Assembly (NCBI GenBank): GCA_963665975.1 | Contig: OY762508.1 | Span: forward strand, 2,108,001 to 2,172,000 | Source of the DNA: G963665975 sp963665975 | GTDB taxonomy: Bacteria > Bacteroidota > Rhodothermia > Rhodothermales > Bin80 | DNA: 64,000 bases | Direction: 5' to 3' | Position numbers and translations under genes: made by a program | Shown: positions 1-9,210 of the stretch, piece after piece | Layout of the letters: each line of letters begins with the position of its first letter | Position numbering within the stretch: position 1 is the first letter of the stretch | The notes under the pieces: generated by a model | Database searches by the model: none | Told to the model about the DNA's origin: nothing | What the model saw: only the letters and a program-made list of their open reading frames with translations

Positions 1-597
1 CCGAAAAAAGCCGCGCTGCAGCAGCGCCTCGCATTCTTTCTGCGTAGACGCATCTTCGTGATGCGGGAAGGGAAACCCCAAATACAGGCGCGCGCCGTCC
101 TCCATTCGTTCGTGCAGGCCAACAGCCACCGACCGCGGCGAGTCCTTGGTTACGACTTCGCCGCTTACCGGACTGTACGTCTTGCCAATTTGCGCGAACA
201 GGAGCCGAAGATGGTCATAGATCTCGGTTTGTGTGGCCACCGTGGAGCGCGGGTTCTTCGACAGCGTTTTTTGCTCAATGGCAATTGCTGGAGCCAGCCC
301 CGTGATCAGATCCACATCCGGCTTATCCATCCTTTCGAGGAACTGCCGCGCATAGGCGCTCAGGCTCTCCACATATCGCCGCTGACCTTCCGCATAGATG
401 GTATGGAAGGCGAGGCTGCTCTTCCCTGATCCCGACGGCCCCGTGAATACCAGCAGATTATGCTTGGGCAGGTCAAGGTCAATGTTTTGCAGATTATGTT
501 GGCGCGCCCCGCGTATCGTGATGTATCGACGGGTTCTCTCGTAGGGGAATGATTGCGTCAACGTGTCGGAAGCGGCATCCGCCATCAGGTCGGGCAT
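1..597 (-). CDS. uvrA: UvrA, excinuclease ABC subunit A (N-terminal part, runs off window)
   Basis: ATPase subunit that recognises damaged DNA for UvrABC nucleotide excision repair in the cytoplasm. The 199 codons present read in frame to the window edge, so the C-terminal three quarters are missing only because the window ends. Walker A GPSGSGKS lies at residues 53-60, followed by the family signatures EGQRRYVESLSAYARQF and, near residue 105, a segment ending in NPRSTV. The usual Leu of the P-loop (GLSGSGKS) is Pro here. ATG at 597 was chosen; ATG at 585 is also possible, because neither has a strong ribosome site. It is divergent from the BatA-like gene across about 170 bases. Confidence 0.95.
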   Translation of the reverse strand, partial: MPDLMADAASDTLTQSFPYERTRRYITIRGARQHNLQNIDLDLPKHNLLVFTGPSGSGKSSLAFHTIYAEGQRRYVESLSAYARQFLERMDKPDVDLITGLAPAIAIEQKTLSKNPRSTVATQTEIYDHLRLLFAQIGKTYSPVSGEVVTKDSPRSVAVGLHERMEDGARLYLGFPFPHHEDASTQKECEALLQRGFFR

Positions 598-768
598 AAA
601 GGAAGGGATAGGCGTCGAACGGGCTATAATAACGCACAAGCGCACGTTGTGGGCCCACGCCGTGGAGGAAAATACCTGAATTTCTTGTCCGGCGTCTGCC
701 GGAACAGGGCTTAACACCTTCGGTAGCACGCTGCTCCCGGCTGGGCCACAATCGCCAGACAGAATTTC

Positions 769-2913
769 ATGACGTTCCTGAATCCGCTTGTACTATTGGG
801 TCTTGCGGCCGCGGCCATACCCCTGATAATCCATTTTTTCAACTTTCGTCGTCCACGCCGCATCGCGTACAGTTCGCTGACTTTTCTGAAGGAAATGCGG
901 AATACGACGATGCAGCGGGTGCGCATTAAGCAGTGGCTGCTCCTGCTGTTGAGGACGCTGGCCATCGCCAGTCTCATCATGGCCTTTGCGCGGCCGACGA
1001 TCCATGCTGGCATCGGAGGCGTATTTGCCGCCCAGGGACGGAGCTCCATTGCACTCGTGCTGGACAATTCACTGTCGATGACCCTGCGCAATGAAGGAGG
1101 CGCGTATTTCGATCAGGCTCGCGAGTTGGCATTGGGCCTCGTGGAGCGCCTGGAGGAGGACGATGAAGTCTTCGTCTTGCCAGCCGCTGGCGGTGCTGCG
1201 GAGCAGCAGGGGCGCGCAGTGGATGCTATTGCGGCCGCAGAGACCACCCCCAGGACTGTGAGTGCGGCAGGGGCCCTGGTGCGTGCCGCAGACCTGCTGG
1301 AGAGCGCGGCCGAGCATCCCAATCGCGCGATCTACTATATCGGAGATCTGCAGCGATCCACGTTGCTGGACACCTTTGCCACTGCCGCGGTCAGGGACAC
1401 ACGCGTGACCCTGCTGCCGATAGGCGCGCGCGAGCACGTGAACGTGGCGGTGACAGACGTGCGGGTGACTAGTCGTGTGGTGGAAAAGGGCGAGCCGGTT
1501 CACATTGAGACGACGATCGTAAGCTACGCCTCAGATCCGCTTCAGGGATATGTAGCCAGCCTGTTCCTGGAGGGCGAACGCCTTTCCCAGGCTACGCTCG
1601 ATTTATCCCCGGGAATTCCCACCCGTGCGACCTTTGTGGTTACGCCGCAACATCGGGGGTGGCTCTCCGGCCGCGTCCGCATCGAGGATGATGCATTTCC
1701 ACAAGACAATACACACTGGTTTACGCTGCATGTACCAGAGGAGCGCAGTATTCTTGTCGTGCGCGGGCCGGGAGAGGATGCCAGCTATATCGAGTTGGCG
1801 CTGCAGTCTGGAATCTCACGAGATCGCAGTCTGTTTGCACACCGGTTGCTCGACGAGTCGCTCCTGGCAGCGACGCCGCTCGGGGCGTACGATGCCGTAG
1901 TCCTGCTGGGATTGGAGAGCCTTTCAAGTGGCGAGATAGCCTCTCTGACGCGTTACGTAGAAGGTGGCGGTGGCCTGCTGGTGTTTCCGGGACGCGGGCC
2001 GGACGTCGAGGATATGAATTTGCTGTTGCAAGAGCTTGGCGGCGGGTCCATACGCGGCTTCACCGGAGAGGCTGAATCCGGATCGGCGATAGCCACCCTT
2101 GACCGTGTGGACCTGGAGCATCCGTTGTTCGAAGGCGTGTTCGAACTGGCCCATCAGCGAGAGATCGAGCGTCCGGAGGTGTACTACGCCATAGACTACC
2201 TCCCGGCATCCGTGTCTGAATACACGCTCATGCACCTGTCGAACGGCACTCCATTCATGCAGGAAATTCGGAAGGGACGCGGGACGGCCTTCTTGCTGGC
2301 AGTCTCCCCGGATGTGACCTGGACAGACTTGCCATTACGAGGTCTTTTTATTCCGCTCTTGCACCGCTCGATCTACTATCTGTCCGCGACCGAATCCGTG
2401 CAGGGCGAGCAACTCCGGGCAGGAGAGCCGGCGGATCTACGCCTCGCGGGTGTTGCAGGCGGCCCCATTGTGCGGATCATGACGCCGGACGGTGTCGAAG
2501 TAACTCCAGAGCAGCGTAGCCTGTTTGGTGCCGTCCTGGTGCAGACCGATGATGCGTTTACGCAACCCGGCATATACGACGTGCGAGCAGGTGAGGATCT
2601 TCTGCGCCGCTTGGCGCTCAATGTGGACAGCCGGGAGTCAGACCTCGCCACGGCGCAGTCTGAACAGGCTGCCGACACCCTGGCCGCTACGACGGGCCTG
2701 CCCGTGCGGGCGATGCGAAGTGAGCCAGGGGAGCCGCAGACACTGCTGGCCGCGATATTGGCGGATAGAACCGGAGTGGAGGTTTGGCACGTCTTCCTGT
2801 GGATTACCCTATTATGTCTGATAGCCGAAATGTTCGTCTCCATGCGGTGGCGGTGGAACCATTCAGCGCCTGACTATGAAATGCAGCCCGGAAATGGCCT
2901 TCCATCCGTCTGA
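769..2913 (+). CDS. BatA/VWA-domain membrane protein
   Basis: 714-residue membrane protein of the BatA type ('aerotolerance regulator N-terminal' domain), common in Bacteroidota. Residues 1-80 hold the diagnostic start (MTFLNPLVLLGLAAAAIPLI), a positively charged loop and a second hydrophobic segment near 57-72. A von Willebrand A domain follows with the metal-site motif DNSLS at 99-103. The middle region resembles a glutamine-amidotransferase-like fold (EGGGGLLVFPGRG). A last membrane helix near residue 685-700 leaves a short basic tail. The family is linked to cell-envelope or MoxR-associated functions, but no moxR gene is present here, so the exact role is unknown. Confidence 0.85.
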   Translation: MTFLNPLVLLGLAAAAIPLIIHFFNFRRPRRIAYSSLTFLKEMRNTTMQRVRIKQWLLLLLRTLAIASLIMAFARPTIHAGIGGVFAAQGRSSIALVLDNSLSMTLRNEGGAYFDQARELALGLVERLEEDDEVFVLPAAGGAAEQQGRAVDAIAAAETTPRTVSAAGALVRAADLLESAAEHPNRAIYYIGDLQRSTLLDTFATAAVRDTRVTLLPIGAREHVNVAVTDVRVTSRVVEKGEPVHIETTIVSYASDPLQGYVASLFLEGERLSQATLDLSPGIPTRATFVVTPQHRGWLSGRVRIEDDAFPQDNTHWFTLHVPEERSILVVRGPGEDASYIELALQSGISRDRSLFAHRLLDESLLAATPLGAYDAVVLLGLESLSSGEIASLTRYVEGGGGLLVFPGRGPDVEDMNLLLQELGGGSIRGFTGEAESGSAIATLDRVDLEHPLFEGVFELAHQREIERPEVYYAIDYLPASVSEYTLMHLSNGTPFMQEIRKGRGTAFLLAVSPDVTWTDLPLRGLFIPLLHRSIYYLSATESVQGEQLRAGEPADLRLAGVAGGPIVRIMTPDGVEVTPEQRSLFGAVLVQTDDAFTQPGIYDVRAGEDLLRRLALNVDSRESDLATAQSEQAADTLAATTGLPVRAMRSEPGEPQTLLAAILADRTGVEVWHVFLWITLLCLIAEMFVSMRWRWNHSAPDYEMQPGNGLPSV

Positions 2914-2947
2914 CACTTCCCTGTAACCAACCCGATCCCGGTCGATT

Positions 2948-4264
2948 TTGCATAGCACACGACCGACAGCTGCGGAGAAAGCAATCCTTGTCGGCGCACT
3001 GACGCCGCGCGGGTCTGCTGCAGAACTGGAAGATTCACTGACCGAGCTGGCGCTGCTGGCCGATACCGCTGGCGCCCGCGTGACCGGTCGCGTAACGCAG
3101 GTGCTGCCGCGGCCAAGTCCATCCACCTATATCGGCTCGGGAAAAGTCGAGGAAATTGCGCAACGCGTTAAGGAAAGCAATACGGACCTGGTGATCTTCG
3201 ACGATGACCTGAGTCCGGTGCAGATTCGTAATCTGGAAAAGGCCTTCGACTGCAAACTTCTGGACCGATCGGCGTTGATCCTGGATATTTTCGCGCGCCG
3301 AGCCAAGACCGCTGTCGCCAAGACACAGGTAGAATTGGCGCAACTGGACTATCTGCGGACCCGCCTGACGAGGCAGTGGACGCATTTGTCCCGACAGCAA
3401 GGTGGCATTGGCACGCGCGGACCCGGGGAGACGCAGATCGAGACGGATCGACGCCTGATCGGGCGACGCATCGCTACACTGAAGCAACGCCTTAAGAAGA
3501 TTGACCAGCAACGCAGTATGCAACGCCAGGGGCGCGAACAGCACACGTGTGTATCGCTCGTTGGCTACACCAATGCCGGCAAGTCCACACTGATGAACAA
3601 GCTGGCGGGATCGACGGTGCTGGCGGAAGATCGCCTGTTCGCAACGCTGGATGCGACAACCCGCATGGTCAGCCTCGCGGCGAACAAGCAAATCCTGCTC
3701 TCGGACACGGTGGGGTTCATCCGCAAGCTTCCACACAGACTGATCGAGAGTTTTAAGAGCACCCTTGACGAGGTGCGGCAGAGCGATGTCCTGGTGCATG
3801 TGGTGAGCGTTACTCATCGGAGCTATGAGGATCACATGCGCGTAGTGCGCGCGACGCTGCAGGACATCGGCGCGACGGAGCAGCCGACGGTTCTGGTTTT
3901 CAATAAAATCGATGCGCTGAAAGAGTCGGAGGCGCTCAGAGCGCCAAAAATGGCATACCCAAATGCAGCATTCGTATCGGCGCTGCACGGGACGGGACTC
4001 CAAGAACTCAAGGCACACCTTTTGCGCTGTATTGAACGGGACTTTGTGGAGCGGATAGCGTATGTGCCACTATCGGAAGGAAAGACGCTGTCCCACATCC
4101 GCCGGGTGGCGGACGTGCTGTCGGAAGAGTATATGGAGGCGCAAGGCAGCGAGGCAGGCGCCACCCCACAGCCTGTTGCGCGGCTTCGGTTTCGGGCGGC
4201 GCGCAAGCATTTCAAGGAATTGACGCCGGTTTTGGCTCGCTATGCAGCGTTGAAGCCGGTATAG
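2948..4264 (+). CDS. hflX: GTPase HflX
   Basis: Ribosome-associated GTPase that splits stalled or heat-damaged ribosomes. The N-terminal HflX domain is followed by the hallmark glycine-rich linker GTRGPGETQIETDRR at 155-169, then the G domain: G1 GYTNAGKS (206-213), G3 DTVGF (253-257), G4 NKID (319-322). Length 438 is normal for the family. The only plausible in-frame start after the upstream stop is TTG at 2948, with no clear ribosome site; there is no internal Met before the G domain. It starts 34 bases after the BatA-like gene, so the two are probably co-transcribed. Confidence 0.93.
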   Translation: MHSTRPTAAEKAILVGALTPRGSAAELEDSLTELALLADTAGARVTGRVTQVLPRPSPSTYIGSGKVEEIAQRVKESNTDLVIFDDDLSPVQIRNLEKAFDCKLLDRSALILDIFARRAKTAVAKTQVELAQLDYLRTRLTRQWTHLSRQQGGIGTRGPGETQIETDRRLIGRRIATLKQRLKKIDQQRSMQRQGREQHTCVSLVGYTNAGKSTLMNKLAGSTVLAEDRLFATLDATTRMVSLAANKQILLSDTVGFIRKLPHRLIESFKSTLDEVRQSDVLVHVVSVTHRSYEDHMRVVRATLQDIGATEQPTVLVFNKIDALKESEALRAPKMAYPNAAFVSALHGTGLQELKAHLLRCIERDFVERIAYVPLSEGKTLSHIRRVADVLSEEYMEAQGSEAGATPQPVARLRFRAARKHFKELTPVLARYAALKPV

Positions 4265-4329
4265 GCGACTTTTTTTCCGCTGGAAGTGGCCATTCGCTTG
4301 CGACTGGCAAAAGATCTTCGTACGGTTAA

Positions 4330-5031
4330 ATGCGCCTGGATGTGACCGCTACGCCGATCACAAAAACCCCGACTGTGATGACGGCCCAGGAGTTCCTTAA
4401 TGCTGATGTGCCCACGCTTGCGCTGACAGATTCGGCGGAGCATGCGCTGGACATCATGGCGGAGTTTCACGTACGTCATTTGCCGATAGTTGGTGCCGAT
4501 GGTGTCTTCCACGGATTGATGGCGAAAGGAGCGGTTCAGCTGGATGGACGCTGCGTAGGAGAATTGCCATTGCCCCGCCCCGTCGTTGCCCTGCCGGATG
4601 CGCATGTGCTCGACGTGGCAGGCCGGATGGTGGAGCACAGGTTAACGGGGATTCCCGTTGTAGCGAAAGACGAGCGCTATCTGGGTCTGGTGTTGCGCGC
4701 GGACCTGTTTGACCATCTGGCCCGGATGCTTGCTTCGCAGGATAGCGGAGCAGTACTCGTTATTGCGTGTAGCGCAAGAGACACCTCGCTTAGCAAGCTG
4801 CTCCATGTCGTGGAGCAAAGCGACACAAAAGTACGATCAGTAGCTACCGAGATGCCTCTGGGCGACGGAGGCCCCGCTCATATAACGTTGAAGCTCAACC
4901 GGTGTGACTCGGCGCATGTTCGTCATTTGTTGCAGTATTACGGATACACCATAGTTGCGTCCTACGGCGAAGAGGACGACTACGAATTGCAGATGCGGAT
5001 TGAGGAATTCATGCGTTTCCTGGAAGTATGA
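4330..5031 (+). CDS. CBS-domain protein
   Basis: Cytoplasmic protein with two tandem CBS motifs (about residues 17-75 and 85-140), recognisable from HVRHLPIVGADGVFHGLM and RLTGIPVVAKDERYLGLVLR. CBS pairs bind adenine nucleotides and act as energy-state sensors. The C-terminal 85 residues look like an ACT-type alpha/beta regulatory domain, ending in an acidic helix. It lies 65 bases after hflX on the same strand and is convergent with the TPR-like gene. Met17 at 4378 is an alternative start. Partner and ligand are unknown. Confidence 0.8.
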   Translation: MRLDVTATPITKTPTVMTAQEFLNADVPTLALTDSAEHALDIMAEFHVRHLPIVGADGVFHGLMAKGAVQLDGRCVGELPLPRPVVALPDAHVLDVAGRMVEHRLTGIPVVAKDERYLGLVLRADLFDHLARMLASQDSGAVLVIACSARDTSLSKLLHVVEQSDTKVRSVATEMPLGDGGPAHITLKLNRCDSAHVRHLLQYYGYTIVASYGEEDDYELQMRIEEFMRFLEV

Positions 5032-5052
5032 ATTTGGCCCGCCACCCCGGTT

Positions 5053-5559
5053 CTATACATCGAGAAATTGCACACTGGTATCGTGGGGTTCGGGCTGGAT
5101 GTCCGGGTGATCCATGATGAAGCGCGCACACGTGTTCCAGCGCAGGATGGGATCATCATTCTCCGGTGGACTCATTAGGTCTGCGGCCTCATACAGGTGC
5201 ATGGCCCTACGCAGCCAGTCGTAGGTGACGTAGGCTGCGCCGGGTCCTCCGCGACGATAGAGCGCCAGCGCCCGACGCTCACAGATCAGCCCTCCATAAT
5301 AGACTTTCTTGAATCTATCCTTGATGCGGTCCTTGAGAGCCTGCGCTTGCCGAAACCGCTCGGTTAGTCGCTTGTCGAACTGATCCGTGACGGCAAGCAG
5401 GAGGATGTTGATGGCCTGCTCGTTTTCGGGATCCACCGCGAGCACATCCAGGCAGATGCTTTCGGCATGCATGGGTTCGTTCAGAAGGCGGTAGCGATGG
5501 GCCTTGCCCAGCGACTTTGTGATCGCCGCCGTACTCATCGATTTGAGTTCGAAGTCCAT
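5053..5559 (-). CDS. TPR-like helical protein at the end of the frd operon
   Basis: 168-residue soluble protein, helical throughout, with a TPR-like N-terminus (RLLNEPMHAESICLDVLAVD followed by PENEQAINILLLAV), consistent with a protein-interaction scaffold. No catalytic motif is seen. The longer frame reaches 5622 but overlaps frdD; ATG at 5559 lies 7 bases after the frdD stop (TGA 5567-5569), so it was chosen. Its position as the last gene of frdABCD suggests a link to assembly or function of the complex, but that is inference. Confidence 0.7.
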   Translation of the reverse strand: MDFELKSMSTAAITKSLGKAHRYRLLNEPMHAESICLDVLAVDPENEQAINILLLAVTDQFDKRLTERFRQAQALKDRIKDRFKKVYYGGLICERRALALYRRGGPGAAYVTYDWLRRAMHLYEAADLMSPPENDDPILRWNTCARFIMDHPDIQPEPHDTSVQFLDV

Positions 5560-5566
5560 AAGGCAC

Positions 5567-5926
5567 TCAGAATTGAAGAAGTTCGAAGGCAATAACGGCC
5601 GAGACGAGGGCTGCCATGCCATAGCATAAGAGCATGATCAGTCCTTCGAGGTGTTTCAACTGGAGGCCGTCGTAGAGAGTAAACCGGAAACGATGCGCCC
5701 AGTGCATCATCGATAGAGAAACCAGCACAAAAAGGAACACGCGCGCCAGCGGATGCGCAATGAGCGCATGCATGCGGGCATACGCGGGTGCGTCCACCAA
5801 TCCCAGCGGGATAGCCAGGCCGGTGAGCAACAGGAGCACGGGCAGAAAAAAGGCCGCCATGACGCCGCCGGCGCCAAAGAGCGTCCACCAGAAGGGGTCC
5901 CTGGGAAGTCCAAGCCTGTGAGCCAT
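5567..5926 (-). CDS. frdD: fumarate reductase membrane anchor FrdD
   Basis: 119-residue membrane subunit of quinol:fumarate reductase, exactly the length of E. coli FrdD. The start region DPFWWTLFGAGGVMAAFF matches the E. coli pattern EPVFWGLFGAGG closely, and three hydrophobic helices follow. With FrdC it anchors FrdAB and binds the quinol. The reading frame is open back to 5995, overlapping frdC, but the homology begins after Met at 5926, which sits 14 bases past the frdC stop, so 5926 was chosen. Confidence 0.9.
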   Translation of the reverse strand: MAHRLGLPRDPFWWTLFGAGGVMAAFFLPVLLLLTGLAIPLGLVDAPAYARMHALIAHPLARVFLFVLVSLSMMHWAHRFRFTLYDGLQLKHLEGLIMLLCYGMAALVSAVIAFELLQF

Positions 5927-5939
5927 AGCTGCAACGTAG

Positions 5940-6356
5940 TCAGGATGCCAGGAGGAGCCACGCAAGGACGAGGGAGAAAAAGCCCCACGCGCCAATGTTC
6001 ATGCCGATGATGAGCCAGTCTGGCAGTATGCGGTTGCCAACGCGGATCACGGCTGCCTTGGGCGCAAGCCGGAACCAGCTGATGCTGTGAAACAGCACCA
6101 TAACGGCCGCAACCGCATGGAGCCCAATTGACAGCGGCGTCTCCAGCCAGTCCAACAGAGCGGCATAGGCTTCCGGCCCGAGCCGGACTGCCCGCACATA
6201 ACATACCAGAATGATGGCATAGAAGGCGACAAAGACGCTCGTCAGCTCGCGTAGAATGAAGCGCATATGCACCCACTTGTGCACCCACCAGGAAATGGGC
6301 ATTCGCCGGATGTACCGCCGAGGCCGGTATTGCTGATATCGGGGCAGATGGGACAT
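5940..6356 (-). CDS. frdC: fumarate reductase membrane anchor FrdC
   Basis: 138-residue membrane subunit of quinol:fumarate reductase (E. coli FrdC is 131). Matching features are GPEAYAALLDWLETP (E. coli GPEAWAGFVDFLQNP) and FHSISWFRLAPKAAVIRV (E. coli LHTKTWFELAPKAANIIV), which includes the conserved His near the quinone side. Three membrane helices. ATG at 6356 has a ribosome site AGGA five bases upstream and follows the frdB stop by 5 bases; the longer frame to 6419 overlaps frdB and was rejected. Confidence 0.9.
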   Translation of the reverse strand: MSHLPRYQQYRPRRYIRRMPISWWVHKWVHMRFILRELTSVFVAFYAIILVCYVRAVRLGPEAYAALLDWLETPLSIGLHAVAAVMVLFHSISWFRLAPKAAVIRVGNRILPDWLIIGMNIGAWGFFSLVLAWLLLAS

Positions 6357-6361
6357 AATTC

Positions 6362-7129
6362 CTATGCGTTGGGGGCGACCTCTGGCGTCTTGCCCCAGGG
6401 CATGAGAAAGGACTTCCACCAGGCCATGGCGCCGGTAACCTTATATCGCTGGATGGCGCCTGCCGGGTCCACGGACTTGGGGCATACCTCAGAGCACTCG
6501 CCGACGAATGTGCACTCCCAGACCCCGCCGTCTTCCGAAAGAATTTCAAGGCGGGTCTCATTACCCTCGTCGCGGCTGTCCAGATTATACCGCTGCGCCA
6601 GGGCGATGGCCGCAGGTCCGATAAACGAGGGCTCCAGCCCGTACACGGGACAGGCTGAATAGCACAGCATGCAATTGATACACATGCTGTAGGGCTTGTA
6701 GGCGGCCAACTGGGCCGGCGACTGCAAATACTCTCCGTCGGCTACCGGTTGCTCTTCCTGGCGGATCACCCACGGTTTCACCCGATTGAGCTTCTCCATG
6801 AAGTCGTCCATCTCGACTACGAGATCGCGCAGGACCGGGAAATGGGCGAGCGGTTCAATCCGGATGGGTCCCGGGCGGTACGCTTCGAGAAACGCAGCGC
6901 AGGTAAGCACGGGATGGCCGTTGGCCATCATGCCACAACTGCCGCAGACCCCCATGCGGCAGGACCACCGGTAGGTCAGCGTGCCGTCGATTTCATCCTT
7001 GATATGGTTCAGCGCATCGAGGATGACCCAGTCTTTCCGCAGCGGGACTTCGTATGTTTGAAACACCGGTTCGAAATTCTCCTCCGGGCGGTACCGAAAT
7101 ACTTCAAGGGTGATGGTGTCTTGCGCCAT
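6362..7129 (-). CDS. frdB: fumarate reductase iron-sulfur subunit FrdB
   Basis: 255-residue electron-transfer subunit. All cluster ligands are present: the [2Fe-2S] set C57, C62, C65, C77 (CRMGVCGSCG); the [4Fe-4S] set C150, C153, C156 with C216; and the [3Fe-4S] set C160, C206, C212. It passes electrons from quinol in FrdCD to the FAD of FrdA at the inner face of the membrane. The gene starts 38 bases after frdA and belongs to the frdABCD operon. Confidence 0.95.
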   Translation of the reverse strand: MAQDTITLEVFRYRPEENFEPVFQTYEVPLRKDWVILDALNHIKDEIDGTLTYRWSCRMGVCGSCGMMANGHPVLTCAAFLEAYRPGPIRIEPLAHFPVLRDLVVEMDDFMEKLNRVKPWVIRQEEQPVADGEYLQSPAQLAAYKPYSMCINCMLCYSACPVYGLEPSFIGPAAIALAQRYNLDSRDEGNETRLEILSEDGGVWECTFVGECSEVCPKSVDPAGAIQRYKVTGAMAWWKSFLMPWGKTPEVAPNA

Positions 7130-7167
7130 GGCGTCTTCTCGCTACACGATTTCTTAAAGGTATGCCG

Positions 7168-8919
7168 CTAGCGGCCGTATACCCGTTCGGCCGGTGGCCA
7201 GCGGGTAATCGATACTTCTGCGTAGGCAATGCGCGGCGCGTCGTCCTCACCGAATGCGAGCGAATGCCGCAGGAAGTCGCGGTCGTTGCGGTCCGGAAAG
7301 TCGGTGCGCTGGTGCGAGCCGCGGCTTTCCTTGCGCGCCTTTGCGCTGTGCGTAATCGCCTCGCCTATGTCGATCATGAAATCGAGCTCAAATGCAGAGA
7401 TGAGCTCGGTGTTAAATGTCAGGCTCCGGTCATCAAGTTGCACGCGCGCAAAGCGGTCTCGCAGCTCGCGGAGCTTGTCGCACGAGGCGCTCAGTTGCTC
7501 TCCCGACCGGTAGATTCCGGCTCCTGTCTCCATGGTGTGTTGCAACTCCCGGCGCAGCGTCGCGACGCGCTCGCCGCCGCGCTTATGGCCGAAAAACTGT
7601 GTCGCTATGCGGTGTTGTTCGTCGATGCCCTGTTTCTCGAGCGCGGGCATGGAGACGTGCGCATGGTGCGTGGCGAATTCCGCCGCCTGGCGGCCTGCCC
7701 GCGCTCCGAAGACCAGCAGTTCCGTGAGCGAATTGGAACCCAGCCGATTGGCGCCGTTGATATTGACACAGGCCACTTCACCAGCGGCGAACAGGCCCGG
7801 CAGCCGCGTCGCTGCATTCAGATCGGTGTCAATGCCGCCCATAAAGTAATGTAGCACCGGTCGTACGGGAATGAGCTCGTATACCGGGTCAATGTTAACA
7901 TACTTTGTGGCCAATTCCCGGACGAAGGGAAGCTTGGCGTTAATGCGGGCCTCGCCCAGGTGCCGAATGTCGAGATGAACCACGTCGCCGTACGGCCCCT
8001 TGATGGTGCGCCCGTGCTCTTTTTCGTGTACGAAGGCCTGGCTCAGCCGGTCCCGCGGGCCGAGCTCCATGCTCTTCTTGACCGGGTGGTCGGGATCGAG
8101 TACGTCCAGGGGCGCGCCGAGATCGTAATCCTGCAAATAGCGATAGCCATCCCGGTTGATCATGATGCCCCCTTCACCGCGTGCGGCCTCAGTGATCAGA
8201 ATTCCCGTGCCTGGCAGTCCTGTCGGATGGTACTGCACGAACTCCATGTCCTTCAGCGGGACACCGGCGCGATAGGCCATGGCCATGCCATCGCCGGTCT
8301 TGATGGCGCCGTTGGTGGTGAAGGGGAATACGCGCCCTGCGCCCCCAGTGCACAGAATGACGGCGCTGCCGGCGATGACTTCGACGCGACCGGTCTGCAT
8401 TTCCAGGGCGGTAACGCCCTGGCACCGGCCGTCTTCGATCAGGAGCCTGGTGACGAAGAACTCGTCGTATGGGGTGATATTGCCGAATTTCAGGGAAGTC
8501 TGGAACAGCGCGTGGAGCATGTGGAATCCGGTTTTGTCCGCGGCAAACCACGTGCGCTCGATTTTCATGCCGCCGAAGGGTCGCACGGCTACGCGACCCT
8601 GCGGCTCCCTGCTCCAGGGGCATCCCCAGTGTTCAAGGCGGGTAAGCTCTGCCGGCGCTTCCTGAACGAACGCTTCCACGGCGGCCTGATCCGCCAGCCA
8701 GTCTCCGCCTGCTATGGTGTCCAGGCAGTGGTGGTCGAAACTGTCATGCTCCTTGATAACGGCTGCTGCGCCGCCCTCGGCAGCCACCGTATGGCTGCGC
8801 ATGGGATAGACCTTGCTAAGCAGCGCCACGCTCAGGTGCGGGGCCTCTTCCGCCACCGCAATGGCGGCGCGCAGGCCTGCGCCTCCTCCCCCGACTATGA
8901 CGATGTCATGTTTGGGCAT
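7168..8919 (-). CDS. frdA: fumarate reductase flavoprotein subunit FrdA
   Basis: 583-residue catalytic subunit. The dinucleotide-binding motif IVIVGGGGAGLRAA opens the protein, and the covalent-FAD histidine is H43 in RSHTVAAEGG. The substrate-domain segments QYHPTGLPGTGILITEAARG and the C-terminal FAD motif GSNSLTELLVFG are intact. It interconverts fumarate and succinate. The order frdA-frdB-frdC-frdD matches E. coli, and the FrdCD sequences indicate a type D, heme-free anchor; the direction of the reaction in this organism cannot be told from sequence. Confidence 0.95.
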   Translation of the reverse strand: MPKHDIVIVGGGGAGLRAAIAVAEEAPHLSVALLSKVYPMRSHTVAAEGGAAAVIKEHDSFDHHCLDTIAGGDWLADQAAVEAFVQEAPAELTRLEHWGCPWSREPQGRVAVRPFGGMKIERTWFAADKTGFHMLHALFQTSLKFGNITPYDEFFVTRLLIEDGRCQGVTALEMQTGRVEVIAGSAVILCTGGAGRVFPFTTNGAIKTGDGMAMAYRAGVPLKDMEFVQYHPTGLPGTGILITEAARGEGGIMINRDGYRYLQDYDLGAPLDVLDPDHPVKKSMELGPRDRLSQAFVHEKEHGRTIKGPYGDVVHLDIRHLGEARINAKLPFVRELATKYVNIDPVYELIPVRPVLHYFMGGIDTDLNAATRLPGLFAAGEVACVNINGANRLGSNSLTELLVFGARAGRQAAEFATHHAHVSMPALEKQGIDEQHRIATQFFGHKRGGERVATLRRELQHTMETGAGIYRSGEQLSASCDKLRELRDRFARVQLDDRSLTFNTELISAFELDFMIDIGEAITHSAKARKESRGSHQRTDFPDRNDRDFLRHSLAFGEDDAPRIAYAEVSITRWPPAERVYGR

Positions 8920-8967
8920 CGGGAGACGTTATAAGTCATCGTTGGAACGGGCCATTCGCGTCCAGTT

Positions 8968-8995
8968 TTTATAGCGTAGTGATTCCGGTTGTCAC
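8968..8995 (-). promoter_or_regulatory. possible sigma-70-like promoter of frdABCD
   Basis: On the minus strand upstream of frdA there is a GTGACA box at 8990-8995 and a TATAAA box at 8968-8973 separated by 16 bases, about 50 bases before the frdA start codon. The match to the general -35/-10 pattern is good, but Bacteroidota primary promoters often differ from this consensus, so it is only a candidate. No Fnr-type palindrome was recognised. Confidence 0.35.
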
Positions 8996-9210
8996 ACTGG
9001 TGAATCTCGATGGGGATAATACGCCAAAAAATAACTGTCATGGAATCCATTAAAGAAAGAGGGTTGTAAAATGCCACCATGCTGTGTCCCTATGCGTCCA
9101 GACACCCGTGGAGACCCCTTGTATTGCAGTTTTTCCAGATCTTGGAATTGCAACTGGCGATGAACAGTGTGCACATAAGTCAGTGCGTGTATACGCGCCG
9201 TTTATTTGAT

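Noticed and set aside
4261..4280. T7 run after hflX as an intrinsic terminator
   Set aside because: Only a 3-pair stem precedes it, and the CBS gene follows on the same strand.
7960..8934. 324-residue plus-strand frame over frdA
   Set aside because: Antisense to frdA; no family resemblance.
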